Below, piece by piece: positions 1 to 10,185 of a stretch of DNA of 64,000 nucleotides; positions within the stretch are counted from its first letter, which is position 1; each line of letters opens with the position of its first letter. The DNA is taken from NCBI RefSeq assembly GCF_009363055.1, contig NZ_CP045292.1, positions 1,178,001 to 1,242,000 on the forward strand, in the 5' to 3' direction. The stretch is from Flavobacterium haoranii (GTDB lineage: Bacteria; Bacteroidota; Bacteroidia; Flavobacteriales; Flavobacteriaceae). A program made the translations under genes and the position numbers. A model generated the notes under the pieces. That model was given only the letters and a program-made list of their open reading frames with translations. It did not search any database and had not been told where the DNA came from.

Positions 1-25
1 ACATAAAATAGTTAGTTACAAGCTT

Positions 26-769
26 ATGAAAAAACACGATGTCGAAACATATACAAAACTAGCTGAAGGAGCAAAATTCTTTTTAGATGAATCTTTTAAA
101 TATATAGATGAAACATTAATATCTGAATCTGCTTCATTAATATATTCAAAGATACTTGACAAGATAGAACCAAATGAAAAAGACATTGAAATTTTCAATA
201 CAACAACTTTCTCAGATAACACTATAGAATTATCACAATCAGAAGAAGGAATTCTACTTTCTGAGGAAACCCAAGATGCTTTCATAAAAGCTTGGCAAGA
301 TGCAAATACATTGGCTCGTAAATATGTAATTAAACATCAAATAACCCACAAAATTAACTCGATTGAAATTTTGGGACATTTAAATAATCTAGGTTTTTTT
401 ATTGAAACACTTACTAATAGACACTTACTATTTTTATATCAATCAAGAATAATAGATGATTTTTGTTATTCGCGAATTTCGGTAGCAAAAATTATGGAAA
501 GACTAATTTTCATATTTAAAGATGAAATAATTAGTAAAAAAGTACATCTAAATGAGATAACAAATTTATTTTCCTTGAGAAATAAAACTGTACATTATAC
601 TCCTGACAATTCGATTCTATTAAAACCAAGTATTTCCGAATTAATACAAATTTGGAATCAATGTAAAAAAATTATAGAACGATTTGAAAAAATTGAAAAG
701 ATAAACGAGGAAAAATTCTCAATACTAATAAATGCATATATTGATGGTTTTAAAAATAAATGGATTTAA
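26..769 (+). CDS. Hypothetical protein with HEPN-like RNxxxH motif
   Basis: A 247-residue, mostly helical, charged protein with no signal peptide and no membrane segment. I do not recognise the family as a whole. Near the C-terminus (residues 184-191) it reads LRNKTVHY, which fits the R-x4-6-H signature of HEPN domains, the nucleic-acid-binding and often RNase fold found in toxins and defence proteins; the flanking helices fit that fold. The motif is seen; the HEPN assignment is inference from one motif. The next gene is 157 bp downstream on the same strand and unrelated. The gene lies at the window edge, so any upstream partner is out of sight. Confidence 0.6.
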   Translation: MKKHDVETYTKLAEGAKFFLDESFKYIDETLISESASLIYSKILDKIEPNEKDIEIFNTTTFSDNTIELSQSEEGILLSEETQDAFIKAWQDANTLARKYVIKHQITHKINSIEILGHLNNLGFFIETLTNRHLLFLYQSRIIDDFCYSRISVAKIMERLIFIFKDEIISKKVHLNEITNLFSLRNKTVHYTPDNSILLKPSISELIQIWNQCKKIIERFEKIEKINEEKFSILINAYIDGFKNKWI

Positions 770-925
770 AATTCTGTCTATAACTGCAATTTTATGAAAA
801 TGATTTTTGATTTATATTAGTTAGAATTAGTAATTTCATTTTTTCTCTATGATAAGATTTTAATTATCCTTTTTTTAATTTTTTAAACGCTTTTTTATTG
901 GTGCAAAATTTGATAAATTCAAATC

Positions 926-1435
926 ATGAAAAACCTTATTTTATACCTTTTTCTTTTAACGAATTGTATTTCTTACAGTCAAGAAGACAGTAAAATTGAT
1001 TTGGAACAATTAGAAAGCAAAGTTTTTAGCTTAATAAATGATTATAGAGTGTCTTTACAGGTAACGCAATTAGAAAAAGATATAATCTTACAAAAAGCGG
1101 CAAAAGATCATTCTATTTATATTGCTAAGAAACAATCGCTAACACACGAACAAAGCAATCCAAATAAAAAGCTTCCTAAAGACCGAGTGTATTTTTATAA
1201 AGGAACTGATTTTATATTAGTTGGCGAAAATATCCTTTATACTTCCATAAAGAACAAAGTTTATACAAATGATGATTTAGATATTCTAGCCGTCAAAATT
1301 TTCGACTTATGGAAGAATTCTCCAAATCATTTAAAAATTCTTTCCGACTCAAAATTTACTTTCACTGAATTAGGCTTCACTTTAGACTCGAAAAATAATC
1401 GCCTCTATGTAGCGCAAGTTTTTGGCGCAAAATAA
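926..1435 (+). CDS. Secreted CAP-domain (SCP/PR1-like) protein
   Basis: A 169-residue protein with an N-terminal signal peptide (hydrophobic residues 2-16, cleavage after YSQ near 19). The remainder resembles the CAP/SCP superfamily: a LINDYR helix near 37-42, a KDH motif near 55 (candidate CAP histidine), the strand LVGENILYT near 92, the helix IFDLWKNSPNHLKIL and a final ELGFTL...LYVAQVFG strand pair. Bacterial members are exported and of mostly unknown function. At about 150 mature residues it has the usual single-domain length. It is separated from guaB on the other strand by a bidirectional terminator. Confidence 0.8.
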   Translation: MKNLILYLFLLTNCISYSQEDSKIDLEQLESKVFSLINDYRVSLQVTQLEKDIILQKAAKDHSIYIAKKQSLTHEQSNPNKKLPKDRVYFYKGTDFILVGENILYTSIKNKVYTNDDLDILAVKIFDLWKNSPNHLKILSDSKFTFTELGFTLDSKNNRLYVAQVFGAK

Positions 1436-1469
1436 AAAATCCACTAGCATACACTAATGGATTTTTTTA
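1435..1469. terminator. Bidirectional terminator between CAP gene and guaB
   Basis: The stem AATCCAyTAG / CTArTGGATT is flanked by A6 on the left and T7 on the right, so it can serve the + strand CAP gene and the convergent guaB. Confidence 0.75.
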
Positions 1470-1573
1470 TAGATTGCTTCGTTCCTCGCAATGACATTTT
1501 ATTGTATAGTCACTTCGAGTATTTACGAGAAGTCATATAAAGATGAGATGCTTCGACAAGCTCAGCATGACAA
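1470..1573. repeat. Intergenic dispersed-repeat type sequence
   Basis: GC-richer stretch between the terminator and the guaB stop with several short inverted pieces (CTTCGTTCCTCGCAATGACA, and TGCTTCGACAAGCTCAGCA). It resembles the 10775-10846 element in style (TTCGAC...GA..TGACA). Such extragenic palindromes are frequent between flavobacterial genes, as I recall. No coding potential. Confidence 0.4.
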
Positions 1574-1583
1574 TTCTTATAAA

Positions 1584-3056
1584 TTAACGTGAATAATTCG
1601 GAGCTTCTTTAGTAATTGTAACATTGTGAGGGTGGCTTTCCCCTATTCCACTTGCTGTTAAACGAACAAAACGAGATGATTCTTGTAATGTTGGAATATC
1701 TTTTGCACCGCAATATCCCATACCAGCACGAAGTCCGCCAACAAACTGTAACATACTTTCTGCCAATTCCCCTTTGTAAGGCACACGACCAACAATTCCT
1801 TCAGGAACTAATTTTTTAACATCGTCTTCTACGTCTTGAAAATAACGATCTTTTGAACCTTCTTTCATGGCTTCAACTGATCCCATTCCTCTATATGATT
1901 TAAATTTTCTTCCTTCAAATATAATGGTTTCACCAGGTGATTCTTTGGTTCCTGCTAACATTGAACCTAACATAACACTGTCTGCTCCAGCTGCTAATGC
2001 TTTAGGAATATCTCCCGTATAACGAACTCCACCATCTGCAATTACCGGAACTCCAGTACCTCTAATAGCAGCTGCTACTTCTAAAACTGCAGAAAATTGA
2101 GGGAAACCAACACCTGCCACAACTCGAGTTGTACAAATAGATCCAGGTCCAATACCAACTTTTACACCATCGGCACCATTTTCAACTAAATATTGAGCAG
2201 CTTCTGGCGTAGCAATATTTCCAACCACTACATCTAATTGCGAAAATTCAGCTTTAACAGCCTTTAAAACATCAACTACACCTTTTGTATGTCCGTGAGC
2301 CGTATCTATAATTACAGCATCTACACCAGCATTTACTAAAGCTCTAGCGCGCTCCACAGCATCAGCAGTAACACCAAGTGCAGCAGCAACACGTAAACGT
2401 CCATACTGGTCTTTATTTGCCATTGGTTTTAAAGTTAACTTTGTAATATCGCGAAATGTAATTAAACCGATTAATTTAAAGTCTTCACCAACAACTGGTA
2501 ATTTCTCAATCTTATTTTCTTGTAAAATTTCTTCGGCTTGTGCTAAAGTTGTTCCTTGTTTTGCAGTTACTAAGTTCTCAGAAGTCATAACTTCAGTAAT
2601 CGCTCTTGCATTTTCTTTTTCGAAACGTAAATCACGATTAGTTACAATTCCTTTTAAAACCATGTTTTCATCTACTACAGGAATTCCACCAATACTATAT
2701 TCTTTCATAGCACGTTTCGCATCTCCAACAGTAGCTGATAATGGTAAAGTAACAGGATCTATAATCATTCCACTTTCGGCACGTTTTACTTTACGTACCT
2801 CAGCAGCCTGACGCTCAATAGACATGTTTTTATGTAAAACACCAATTCCTCCTTCTCTTGCCATAGCAATTGCCATGTCACTTTCTGTAACAGTATCCAT
2901 AGCTGCAGAAATTACAGGAACGTTTAATGTAATATTTCTTGAGAATTTAGACTGAATGCTTACTTCTCTTGGTAATACTTGTGAATAATTTGGGATTAAT
3001 AGGACGTCGTCGTAGGTTAAACCTTCACCTACAATTTTAGCATTGTGTGCTTTCAT
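1584..3056 (-). CDS. guaB: Inosine-5'-monophosphate dehydrogenase
   Basis: Oxidises IMP to XMP with NAD+, the first committed step of GMP synthesis, in the cytoplasm. The 490-residue length is typical. N-terminal barrel start ([12 protein letters not shown]), an inserted CBS pair (about residues 95-205), the substrate loop [11 protein letters not shown] containing the catalytic Cys near 305, the phosphate-binding [10 protein letters not shown] segment and the RGMGS region before the mobile flap. The frame is intact. The promoter element CAAATATA (TATATTTG on the minus strand) lies at 3088-3095, giving a leader of about 26 nt. Confidence 0.98.
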   Translation of the reverse strand: MKAHNAKIVGEGLTYDDVLLIPNYSQVLPREVSIQSKFSRNITLNVPVISAAMDTVTESDMAIAMAREGGIGVLHKNMSIERQAAEVRKVKRAESGMIIDPVTLPLSATVGDAKRAMKEYSIGGIPVVDENMVLKGIVTNRDLRFEKENARAITEVMTSENLVTAKQGTTLAQAEEILQENKIEKLPVVGEDFKLIGLITFRDITKLTLKPMANKDQYGRLRVAAALGVTADAVERARALVNAGVDAVIIDTAHGHTKGVVDVLKAVKAEFSQLDVVVGNIATPEAAQYLVENGADGVKVGIGPGSICTTRVVAGVGFPQFSAVLEVAAAIRGTGVPVIADGGVRYTGDIPKALAAGADSVMLGSMLAGTKESPGETIIFEGRKFKSYRGMGSVEAMKEGSKDRYFQDVEDDVKKLVPEGIVGRVPYKGELAESMLQFVGGLRAGMGYCGAKDIPTLQESSRFVRLTASGIGESHPHNVTITKEAPNYSR

Positions 3057-3087
3057 TGCAATTTAGTTGTAGTTGTTAAATTGCATG

Positions 3088-3095
3088 CAAATATA
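3088..3095 (-). promoter_or_regulatory. TAnnTTTG -7 element of guaB
   Basis: On the minus strand the sequence reads TATATTTG, a match to the Bacteroidetes sigma-factor -7 consensus TAnnTTTG, 32 bp before the guaB ATG. No convincing -33 TTG was seen. Confidence 0.6.
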
Positions 3096-3125
3096 TAATT
3101 TTTTCGGTACATAATAAAATTTTTA

Positions 3126-3133
3126 TAAGTTTG
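3126..3133 (+). promoter_or_regulatory. TAnnTTTG element just upstream of the 3138 gene
   Basis: TAAGTTTG ends five bases before the ATG at 3138. If used as a -7 element, transcription would start at or next to the A of the ATG, giving a leaderless mRNA. Confidence 0.45.
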
Positions 3134-3137
3134 CAAC

Positions 3138-3875
3138 ATGCTGAATTTCTTACTAATAGTTTTTGAAATATTATTATTAGGCTTTCTAATAACATTTATG
3201 CACTATATGCGAAAACAAATCGGGTATGGTGTGCTTTATGTTTTTGTAGGAGCATTGCAATTTTTTCAAACATTATTGGTCTCAAATGTATACGATACCA
3301 GTATCTTTAATTACCAATTTTCTCCAGGATCAACCATATTTTATACTGCCTCACTATTCACCATATTATTAACGAACTATTCCGAAGGAATAGTTAAAAC
3401 AAGAGGTCTTATTTATGGAGTAATAATTTCAAATATTGCATTAACCTTGTTTTCGCATTTTTTACTCATTCATGCGGAGACGAATGCAACAGATAGTGGC
3501 ATTTTTCTAGAAGAAATTTTAAGTTTTGAACTTAGTCTGTTTGTAGTAGGAACAAGTTTACTATTTTTTGAAAGCTTTTTTATTGTGTATACTTTTCAAT
3601 ATTTACATTTAAAAATGCCCAAATTAAATTTATTTCTAATTATTTATTTAACAATGTCAATTGTTTGTTTATTTGATTCTGTAATCTTTTATTCTGTCTT
3701 TTTTTATGAAAAAGAAAATTTTAAACAAATGTTAATTGGCAATATTGTAGGCAAACAAATAACAGTATTTTTCTTATCTATTATGTTTTATACTTACATA
3801 AAAGTAAATCCAAATACTAAGAATGTAAGAGTAAAATCTTTAAAAGATGTAATTCACATTTTTACATTTCAATGA
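3138..3875 (+). CDS. Integral membrane protein, possibly a truncated sensor
   Basis: A 245-residue protein with six or seven hydrophobic segments (about 1-22, 30-50, 65-82, 92-113, 130-152, 165-190, 200-220) and almost no soluble part. The pattern of segments and the final stretch VKSLKDVIHIFTFQ resemble the N-terminal membrane module of certain multidomain sensor kinases, where a cytoplasmic PAS or GAF and kinase region follows; here the reading frame stops at once. That comparison is from memory and uncertain. The last seven bases overlap the convergent HMG-CoA lyase gene, so no downstream kinase remnant can be hidden there. Confidence 0.7.
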   Translation: MLNFLLIVFEILLLGFLITFMHYMRKQIGYGVLYVFVGALQFFQTLLVSNVYDTSIFNYQFSPGSTIFYTASLFTILLTNYSEGIVKTRGLIYGVIISNIALTLFSHFLLIHAETNATDSGIFLEEILSFELSLFVVGTSLLFFESFFIVYTFQYLHLKMPKLNLFLIIYLTMSIVCLFDSVIFYSVFFYEKENFKQMLIGNIVGKQITVFFLSIMFYTYIKVNPNTKNVRVKSLKDVIHIFTFQ

Positions 3876-4741
3876 TATACATTAAAAATCTTTAAAGCTT
3901 CATTATATGAGCTTTCAAAACTCATTGCGTGACAATTTGTATCTACTTTGTTAGCAGTAAAATAAGATAATATTTTTTCGGTAGGCATATTACCCGTTAA
4001 ATCGTCTTTAGCCATTGGACAACCTCCAAAACCTTTTATAGCTCCATCAAATCGTTTACAACCTGCTTTATAAGCTGCATCTATTTTTTCGTGCCAAGAA
4101 TCGGGAGTCGTGTGTAAATGTGCTCCAAACTCAATTTCTGGATATTTAGGAATTAAATTTGAAAACAAATAATCTATAACTTCTGGTGTTGAACTTCCAA
4201 CAGTATCTGAAAGCGATAAAATTTTCACTCCCATATTGGCTAATTTTTCGGTCCATTCTCCAACAATTTCAACATTCCATGGATCTCCATAAGGATTTCC
4301 AAATCCCATTGACAAATAAGCTACAACTTCTTTGTTAGTTTTATTGGCTATTTCTAATATTTCTTGAAGCGTAACGATAGATTCTGCAATGGTTTTATGC
4401 GTATTACGCATTTGAAAGTTTTCGGAAATAGAAAACGGAAAACCTAAATATTGAATTTCTTTATGAACCGAAGCTAATTCCGCTCCTTTTGTATTCGCTA
4501 TAATGGCTAATAATTTACTTTCTGTCTTAGATAAATCTAATTGAGCCAAAACTTCAGCAGTATCAACCATTTGCGGAATTGCTTTTGGAGAAACAAAACT
4601 TCCAAAATCGATTGTATCAAAACCTACACGCAATAATGATTGAATATATTGCACCTTTTTTTCGGTCGGAATAAAATCTTTAATGCCTTGCATTGCATCG
4701 CGCGGACATTCAATAATTTTTACTTGGCTCATAGGTTTCAA
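3869..4741 (-). CDS. Hydroxymethylglutaryl-CoA lyase
   Basis: Splits HMG-CoA into acetyl-CoA and acetoacetate, the last step of leucine degradation, in the cytoplasm. 290 residues, the usual size. A single HMGL-like TIM barrel: the N-terminal ECPRDAMQG loop (metal-binding Asp and the conserved Arg), SLSDTVGSSTPE near 177, the HLHTTP metal-ligand His pair near 207, and the catalytic Cys loop GFGGCPMAKDDLTGN near 240. It lies 30 bp downstream of pyrD on the same strand and may be co-transcribed with it, although the pathways differ. Confidence 0.93.
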   Translation of the reverse strand: MKPMSQVKIIECPRDAMQGIKDFIPTEKKVQYIQSLLRVGFDTIDFGSFVSPKAIPQMVDTAEVLAQLDLSKTESKLLAIIANTKGAELASVHKEIQYLGFPFSISENFQMRNTHKTIAESIVTLQEILEIANKTNKEVVAYLSMGFGNPYGDPWNVEIVGEWTEKLANMGVKILSLSDTVGSSTPEVIDYLFSNLIPKYPEIEFGAHLHTTPDSWHEKIDAAYKAGCKRFDGAIKGFGGCPMAKDDLTGNMPTEKILSYFTANKVDTNCHAMSFESSYNEALKIFNVYH

Positions 4742-4771
4742 AAATACTAAAAAGAAATCGTTTTCGTAAAA

Positions 4772-5806
4772 TTATTTCTTTGCTAAAGCTTTATTAATTT
4801 CTTTAATCAATTGCGGACCTTCATAGATAAATCCTGTATACAATTGCACTAAACTTGCTCCTGCCTCTAACTTTTCTAAAGCATCTTCTGCGGAATGAAT
4901 ACCACCAACACCAATAATTGGAAACGCTTTGTTACTTTTTTCAGAAAGAAAACGAATCACTTCTGTTGAACGTTTCGTTAATGGTTTACCCGACAAACCT
5001 CCTGTTTCAGTCTTATTATCCGATTGTAAACCTTCTCTTGAAATGGTTGTATTTGTAGCAATTACACCTGCAATTTTAGTTTCTTTCACAATATCAATGA
5101 TATCTAACAATTGCTCGTCTGTTAAATCAGGAGCGATTTTTAAAAGAATTGGTTTTGGCTTCTCGACTCCGTTCGAAGTAACAGGTTTTTCGTTATTTAA
5201 ATTTTGTAAAGTTTGAAGTAATTTGGTCAACGGCTCTTTGTCTTGTAACTCACGTAAATTTGGAGTATTTGGAGAGCTTACATTTACCACAAAATAATCT
5301 ACATAAGGAAACAAAGCTTCAAAACAAATTTTATAATCATCAACTGCATTTTCGTTTGGTGTAACTTTATTTTTTCCAATATTTCCACCAATTAAAACGC
5401 CTTTATTTTTCTTTAATCTTAAAACAGCTTCTTCTACTCCTCCATTATTAAAACCCATTCTATTGATAATGGCTGAATCTGCTTTTAAACGAAACAAACG
5501 TTTTTTTGGATTTCCTTCTTGAGGTTTCGGAGTTAACGTTCCTATTTCAATAAAACCAAAACCTAAATTTGATAATTCTTGATATAAGTTAGCATCTTTA
5601 TCAAAACCTGCTGCTAAACCAACTGGGTTCTTGAATTTTAATCCAAAAACTTCTCTTTCAAGCTTAGGATCATTTACTTCGTAAAGGCTTTTAAAAACTG
5701 GTCCGAAACCAATTTTATTTAAAAAACGAATTAACGAAAAGGTAAAATAATGCACTTTTTCAGGATCAAAAAGAAAAAGTAACGGACGTATAAATAATTT
5801 GTACAT
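4772..5806 (-). CDS. pyrD: Quinone-dependent dihydroorotate dehydrogenase (class 2)
   Basis: Oxidises dihydroorotate to orotate in pyrimidine synthesis, passing electrons through FMN to membrane quinone. 344 residues. The amphipathic N-terminal helix typical of class 2 enzymes ([13 protein letters not shown]), the [13 protein letters not shown] loop near 66, NRMGFNNGG near 116, the [15 protein letters not shown] active-site loop with the catalytic Ser near 178, and the phosphate-binding [11 protein letters not shown] near 295. The frame is complete. Confidence 0.97.
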   Translation of the reverse strand: MYKLFIRPLLFLFDPEKVHYFTFSLIRFLNKIGFGPVFKSLYEVNDPKLEREVFGLKFKNPVGLAAGFDKDANLYQELSNLGFGFIEIGTLTPKPQEGNPKKRLFRLKADSAIINRMGFNNGGVEEAVLRLKKNKGVLIGGNIGKNKVTPNENAVDDYKICFEALFPYVDYFVVNVSSPNTPNLRELQDKEPLTKLLQTLQNLNNEKPVTSNGVEKPKPILLKIAPDLTDEQLLDIIDIVKETKIAGVIATNTTISREGLQSDNKTETGGLSGKPLTKRSTEVIRFLSEKSNKAFPIIGVGGIHSAEDALEKLEAGASLVQLYTGFIYEGPQLIKEINKALAKK

Positions 5807-5902
5807 GTGTTGTGTTGTTGGTACTGCAAAAATAGAAATTCAAAAGCAAAATTTAAACATTGTTTTAAGATTTTACAACTAGGTCATTTCTTTGATAAAT
5901 AG

Positions 5903-5910
5903 TATCTTTG
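5903..5910 (+). promoter_or_regulatory. TAnnTTTG element of pepT
   Basis: TATCTTTG, 20 bp before the pepT ATG; matches the Bacteroidetes -7 consensus. Confidence 0.55.
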
Positions 5911-5929
5911 ACAAAATTAAAATTAAAAC

Positions 5930-7168
5930 ATGCAAAAAATTATAGATAGATTTGTAAGTTACGTTACAATCGACACTGAATCTGATCCAAATTCATCAAC
6001 AACTCCAAGTACAGCAAAACAATGGGATTTAGCTAATAAATTAGTTGAGGAACTTAAAGCAATAGGAATGGAAGACGTTACTATTGATGAAAATGCATAC
6101 ATAATGGCAACTTTACCAAGTAATGTAGAACATGAAGTTCCTACAATTGGTTTTGTTTCACATTTTGATACTACGCCAGATTTTACTGGAGCTAATGTAA
6201 AACCGCAAATTGTTGAAAATTATGATGGTGGAGATATTGTTTTAAATGCTGAGCATAACATTGTTTTATCGCCAAGTTATTTTGAAGATTTATTACTTTA
6301 TAAAGGTCAAACTTTAATCACTACTGATGGAACAACACTTCTAGGTGCTGATGATAAAGCTGGAATTACAGAAATTATGTCGGCAATGGAATACTTAATC
6401 CAACATCCAGAAATTAAACACGGAAAAATTAGAGTTGGATTTACACCAGATGAAGAAATTGGTCGTGGCGCTCATAAATTTGATGTTGAAAAATTCGGTT
6501 GTGATTGGGCTTACACTATGGATGGAAGTCAAATTGGTGAATTAGAATATGAAAATTTCAATGCTGCAGGTGCAAAAATCATTTTTAAAGGTAAAAGTGT
6601 TCATCCAGGTTATGCAAAAGGGAAAATGATTAATTCAATGTTATTAGCAAATCGTTTTATTTCTTTATTACCTGAAAATGAAGTGCCAGAAAGAACTACA
6701 GGTTATGAAGGTTTTTTCCATGTACACCATTTAAATGGAAGTCTTGAAGAAACTGTTTTAGAATTAATTATTCGAGATCACGATAGAGAACATTTTGAAG
6801 CAAGAAAAGAATTAATCCATACTATTGCAGCTAAATTTAATGCAGAATATGCTAAACAATTTGGTGAAGATATTTGTATTGCTGAAGTAAAAGATCAATA
6901 TTTCAACATGCGCGAAAAAGTAGAACCAGTTTTCCATATTGTAGAAATTGCTGAAGAAGCAATGAAAGAATTAGGAATTGAACCAATTATCAAACCAATT
7001 CGTGGTGGAACGGATGGTTCGCAATTATCATATATGGGATTACCTTGTCCAAATATTTTTGCTGGCGGACATAATTTCCACGGAAAATATGAATATGTTC
7101 CGGTTGAAAGTATGATTAAAGCAACTGAAGTAATTGTAAAGATAGCAGAGCTTACTGCAAAAAAATAA
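5930..7168 (+). CDS. pepT: Peptidase T (tripeptide aminopeptidase)
   Basis: Cytoplasmic zinc aminopeptidase of family M20B that removes the N-terminal residue of tripeptides. 412 residues, the usual length. Metal ligands are visible: SHFDTTPD near 78 (His and Asp), LLGADDKAG near 140 (bridging Asp), [10 protein letters not shown] near 175 (catalytic and ligand Glu), the DG of TMDGSQ near 199, and the final His in [11 protein letters not shown] near 382. The dimerisation insert ([15 protein letters not shown]) follows the catalytic first half. Monocistronic, ended by a strong hairpin. Confidence 0.96.
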   Translation: MQKIIDRFVSYVTIDTESDPNSSTTPSTAKQWDLANKLVEELKAIGMEDVTIDENAYIMATLPSNVEHEVPTIGFVSHFDTTPDFTGANVKPQIVENYDGGDIVLNAEHNIVLSPSYFEDLLLYKGQTLITTDGTTLLGADDKAGITEIMSAMEYLIQHPEIKHGKIRVGFTPDEEIGRGAHKFDVEKFGCDWAYTMDGSQIGELEYENFNAAGAKIIFKGKSVHPGYAKGKMINSMLLANRFISLLPENEVPERTTGYEGFFHVHHLNGSLEETVLELIIRDHDREHFEARKELIHTIAAKFNAEYAKQFGEDICIAEVKDQYFNMREKVEPVFHIVEIAEEAMKELGIEPIIKPIRGGTDGSQLSYMGLPCPNIFAGGHNFHGKYEYVPVESMIKATEVIVKIAELTAKK

Positions 7169-7173
7169 AAATT

Positions 7174-7202
7174 TAAAGAGCTTTTTTAAAGCTCTTTTTT
7201 TA
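7174..7202 (+). terminator. pepT terminator
   Basis: AAAGAGCTTT / AAAGCTCTTT stem followed by T7. The T-run merges with the next promoter element at 7201. Confidence 0.8.
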
Positions 7203-7208
7203 TATTTG
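7201..7208 (+). promoter_or_regulatory. TAnnTTTG element of the M28 peptidase gene
   Basis: TATATTTG, 27 bp before the ATG at 7235, abutting the pepT terminator. The retained promoter suggests the broken gene may still be transcribed. Confidence 0.5.
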
Positions 7209-7234
7209 AGAATATCGTTTTTAATATAAAAAGC

Positions 7235-9452
7235 ATGCAAATATTGAAATCAAAAACTATTATTCTTGTCACATCACTTTTCTTTTTATTAGTAATGCGC
7301 AAGAAACAAACATAAAAAACTTAAAACAATTAACTTTTGGTGGAGATAATGCCGAAGCATATTTCAGCCCAAATGGAAAAAGCTTAACACTGCAAATTAC
7401 AAATCCTCAATTTGGAATCGAATGTGATCAAATTTATAAGTTAGATTTAAATAAAGACAGTCATTCTCCTGAAGATTTACAATTAATTTCAACTGGATTA
7501 GGAAGAACAACTTGTTCGTTCTTTATGCCTGATGGGAAACATATTTTATATGCTTCAACTCATGAAGGCGGACATGCTTGTCCAGCCCCGCCAAAATCGA
7601 CGGATGGAAAATACCTTTGGGCAGTTTATCCTGAATTTGATATTTACGTTGCCGATTTAAACGGAAAAGTGGTGAAACAATTAACAAATTCTCCAGGTTA
7701 TGATGCAGAAGCTGTAGTTTCTCCTGATGGAAAGAAAATTGTTTTTACCAGCACGCGTAGTGGCGATTTAGAATTATGGATAATGGATATCGATGGTTCA
7801 AATTTAAAGCAATTAACTGATAGATTAGGTTATGATGGTGGTGCATTCTTTTCACACGATAGTAAAAAATTAGTTTTCCGTTCGTCTCGACCAAAAACAG
7901 CTGAAGCTATTGCTGAATACAAAGATTTGTTAAGCAAAAACTTAGTTGCGCCAACAGAAATGGAAATTTATACCATCAACATTGATGGAACAAACTTAAA
8001 ACAAGTAACACATTTAGGAAAAGCAAATTGGGCGCCTTACTTCCACCCTTCTGATAAGAAAATTATCTTCTCGAGTAATCATCATTCTACAAGAGGTTAC
8101 GATTTTCAATTGTTCATGATTGATGAAGATGGGAAAAATTTACGTCAAATTACATGGGAAAGTGAATTTAATGCGTTTCCAATGTTTTCTCCTGATGGAA
8201 AAAAATTAGTTTTCTCAAGTAATAGACAACAAAGTAAGCCAAGAGAAACTAATGTTTTTATTGCTGATTGGGTTGAAACAGATGAAAAAGAAGTCATAAA
8301 CGACGCTAATTTAAAAGGTCATATCAAATATTTAGCTTCTGATGAATTAGAAGGTCGTTTAACAGGTTGAATTGGTGAAGAAAAAGCAGCAAATTACATC
8401 GCTACTGAGTTCAGAAAATTAGGATTAAAACCTTACGATAAAAGCTATACGCAAAAATTCAATTATAAAGTTCGATTAAACCCGCATGATAGCACCAGTG
8501 TTAAAGCTAATCACGGAATGAACGTAATTGGAGTGATAATAAAGCGAAGAAAACTATAGTAATTGGTGCGCATTACGATCATTTAGGACGAAATGAACAC
8601 AATCACTCAACAAAACCAAATTCACACGGAGAAATTCATAATGGTGCTGACGATAATGCTTCTGGAGTTTCAGGAGTTTTAGAATTGGCTCGCATTTTGG
8701 CACAAAATAAATCTAAAGAAAAAGTAAATTATGTTTTTGCTCTATTTTCAGGAGAAGAAGACGGTTTAATTGGTTCAAAATTCATGGCAGAAACTTTAAA
8801 AGATAAATTTCCAAATGTAGTAGCTATGATTAATATGGACATGATTGGTCGTCTAAACGATAACAAAGCGTTGGTTGTTGGCGGTGTGGGTACAAGTCCA
8901 GTTTTTGAAAAAATAATCGAAAAGAACAAACCTGCAGGTTTTAATGTAACAATAGAAAACACTGGAATTGGCCCATCAGATCATACTTCATTCAATTTAA
9001 AAGATATTCCAGTATTGTTTTTCTTCACAGGAACTCACATGGATTATCACAAACCAAGTGATGATGAAGAAAAAATCAATTATTATGGTGTAAGAGCTAT
9101 TGTTGATTACATTTTTAGAGTTACTAATGAAATTTCAAATACAAACGAAATTCCATTTACAAAAACTAAAGTAGAAGCTGGGAAAAAAGTTCCAACTTAT
9201 AAAGTAACTTTAGGAATTATGCCTGATTATACCGATTATGGAGATGGCTTACATATTGATGGTGTTACTGATGATCGACCTGCTGCAAAGGCTGGAATAC
9301 TTTCTGGTGATGTTTTAACTCAAATTGGCGATTGCAAAATAAAAGAAGTTTACAGTTACATGGATTGTCTATCAAAACTAAAAATTGGTGATGAACGAGA
9401 GATAACTGTTATTAGAAAAGGTGAAGAACTGAAATTTAAAGTTATATTTTAA
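7235..9452 (+). pseudogene. TolB-like propeller / M28 peptidase / PDZ protein, disrupted
   Basis: Reconstructed as one exported protein of about 740 residues: signal peptide, WD40/TolB-type beta-propeller repeats (repeated SPDGKKxxFxS motifs), an M28 metallopeptidase domain and a C-terminal PDZ domain. All M28 zinc ligands are present in the fragments: GAHYDHLG (from 8559), HNGADDNASG, FSGEEDGL, INMDMIGRL and the His of HMDYH. Three lesions separate them: a -1 shift near 7283-7291 just before the signal cleavage region (SNAQE), an in-frame TGA at 8368-8370 (LTG-stop-IGEEKAA), and a -1 shift near 8530-8535. The longest open pieces are 7525-8370 and 8685-9452. The nonsense codon is a substitution, so a homopolymer artefact alone cannot explain this gene. 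Confidence 0.85.
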
Positions 9453-9454
9453 TA

Positions 9455-9485
9455 AAAAAGGAAGCTTTTAGCTTCCTTTTTTATT
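9455..9485. terminator. Bidirectional terminator
   Basis: AAAAAAGGAAGCT / AGCTTCCTTTTTT stem with A/T runs on both sides, between the M28 gene and the convergent 9481 gene, whose stop codon lies inside the right-hand flank. Confidence 0.8.
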
Positions 9486-10110
9486 TTCTAACCATATCAA
9501 CTTTTCCTTTTGAATCAATTGTTACTATTTCAGTTGTAGTTGTCGATTTGGTTAATTTCATTTCATCTGGAGTTCTCAAATAATTATTTTGAACCATTGT
9601 TTTATTAACAATTAAATTTCCATTTTCAATTTTAATATTTGTTTGTGTAATATCTTCATAAGCAGTTACAGGATCTTTCATATAGTTCAATTTATAACGA
9701 TTTTCACCAATTACAAAACTATTCTTCCAAGTTCCATTAACATCATACATATCTATATTGTAATACGACTCTAAATGACCATCAGAATTGTATTTTGTTA
9801 CAACGTAGTAAATTAAAAAAGTTAATTCGTTAAATTTAAATTTTCCAACAGAAAAATAACGTGAATTTGAGTTATAGTACTCTCCATTATCTTTAAATGT
9901 TTTTGTTATTTCTGATATTAATCCACCTTCATTTGGAACAAAATCTACTTCAACATCGTAAAGTTCGTCATGTCCAATTTTAGGATAATAATCTTTTGTA
10001 GTTTCATAAGGCAATTTTATTTCTTTAAACTCTTTTTCTAGTTTTGAAAAATTTTTTTGAGCAAAGCCAATGTTTGCCATAACTACAAAAAACAATACTA
10101 TTTTTTTCAT
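9481..10110 (-). CDS. Secreted hypothetical protein
   Basis: 209 residues with a clear signal peptide (MKKIVLFFVVMANIGFAQ, cleavage after 18). The mature part is beta-rich with alternating polar and aromatic residues, and ends VDSKGKVDMVRK-like. No catalytic motif and no family that I recognise. Probably periplasmic or at the outer membrane. Divergent from the YdeI-like gene, with 75 bp between the two starts. Confidence 0.65.
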   Translation of the reverse strand: MKKIVLFFVVMANIGFAQKNFSKLEKEFKEIKLPYETTKDYYPKIGHDELYDVEVDFVPNEGGLISEITKTFKDNGEYYNSNSRYFSVGKFKFNELTFLIYYVVTKYNSDGHLESYYNIDMYDVNGTWKNSFVIGENRYKLNYMKDPVTAYEDITQTNIKIENGNLIVNKTMVQNNYLRTPDEMKLTKSTTTTEIVTIDSKGKVDMVRK

Positions 10111-10185
10111 ACTTTTACTATTATTGATTTGTTTTCAAAACTATTTTTAAATGACTTAGAAAACAATACGACAATTGCCTTATTT

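Noticed and set aside
7040..7240. 66-codon minus-strand frame at the pepT end
   Set aside because: It runs through the pepT terminator and is antisense to conserved codons.
10057..10185. Upstream extension of the YdeI-like frame to 10057
   Set aside because: It overlaps the start of the divergent secreted-protein gene, and the residues are not family-like; ATG 10186 begins the conserved sequence.
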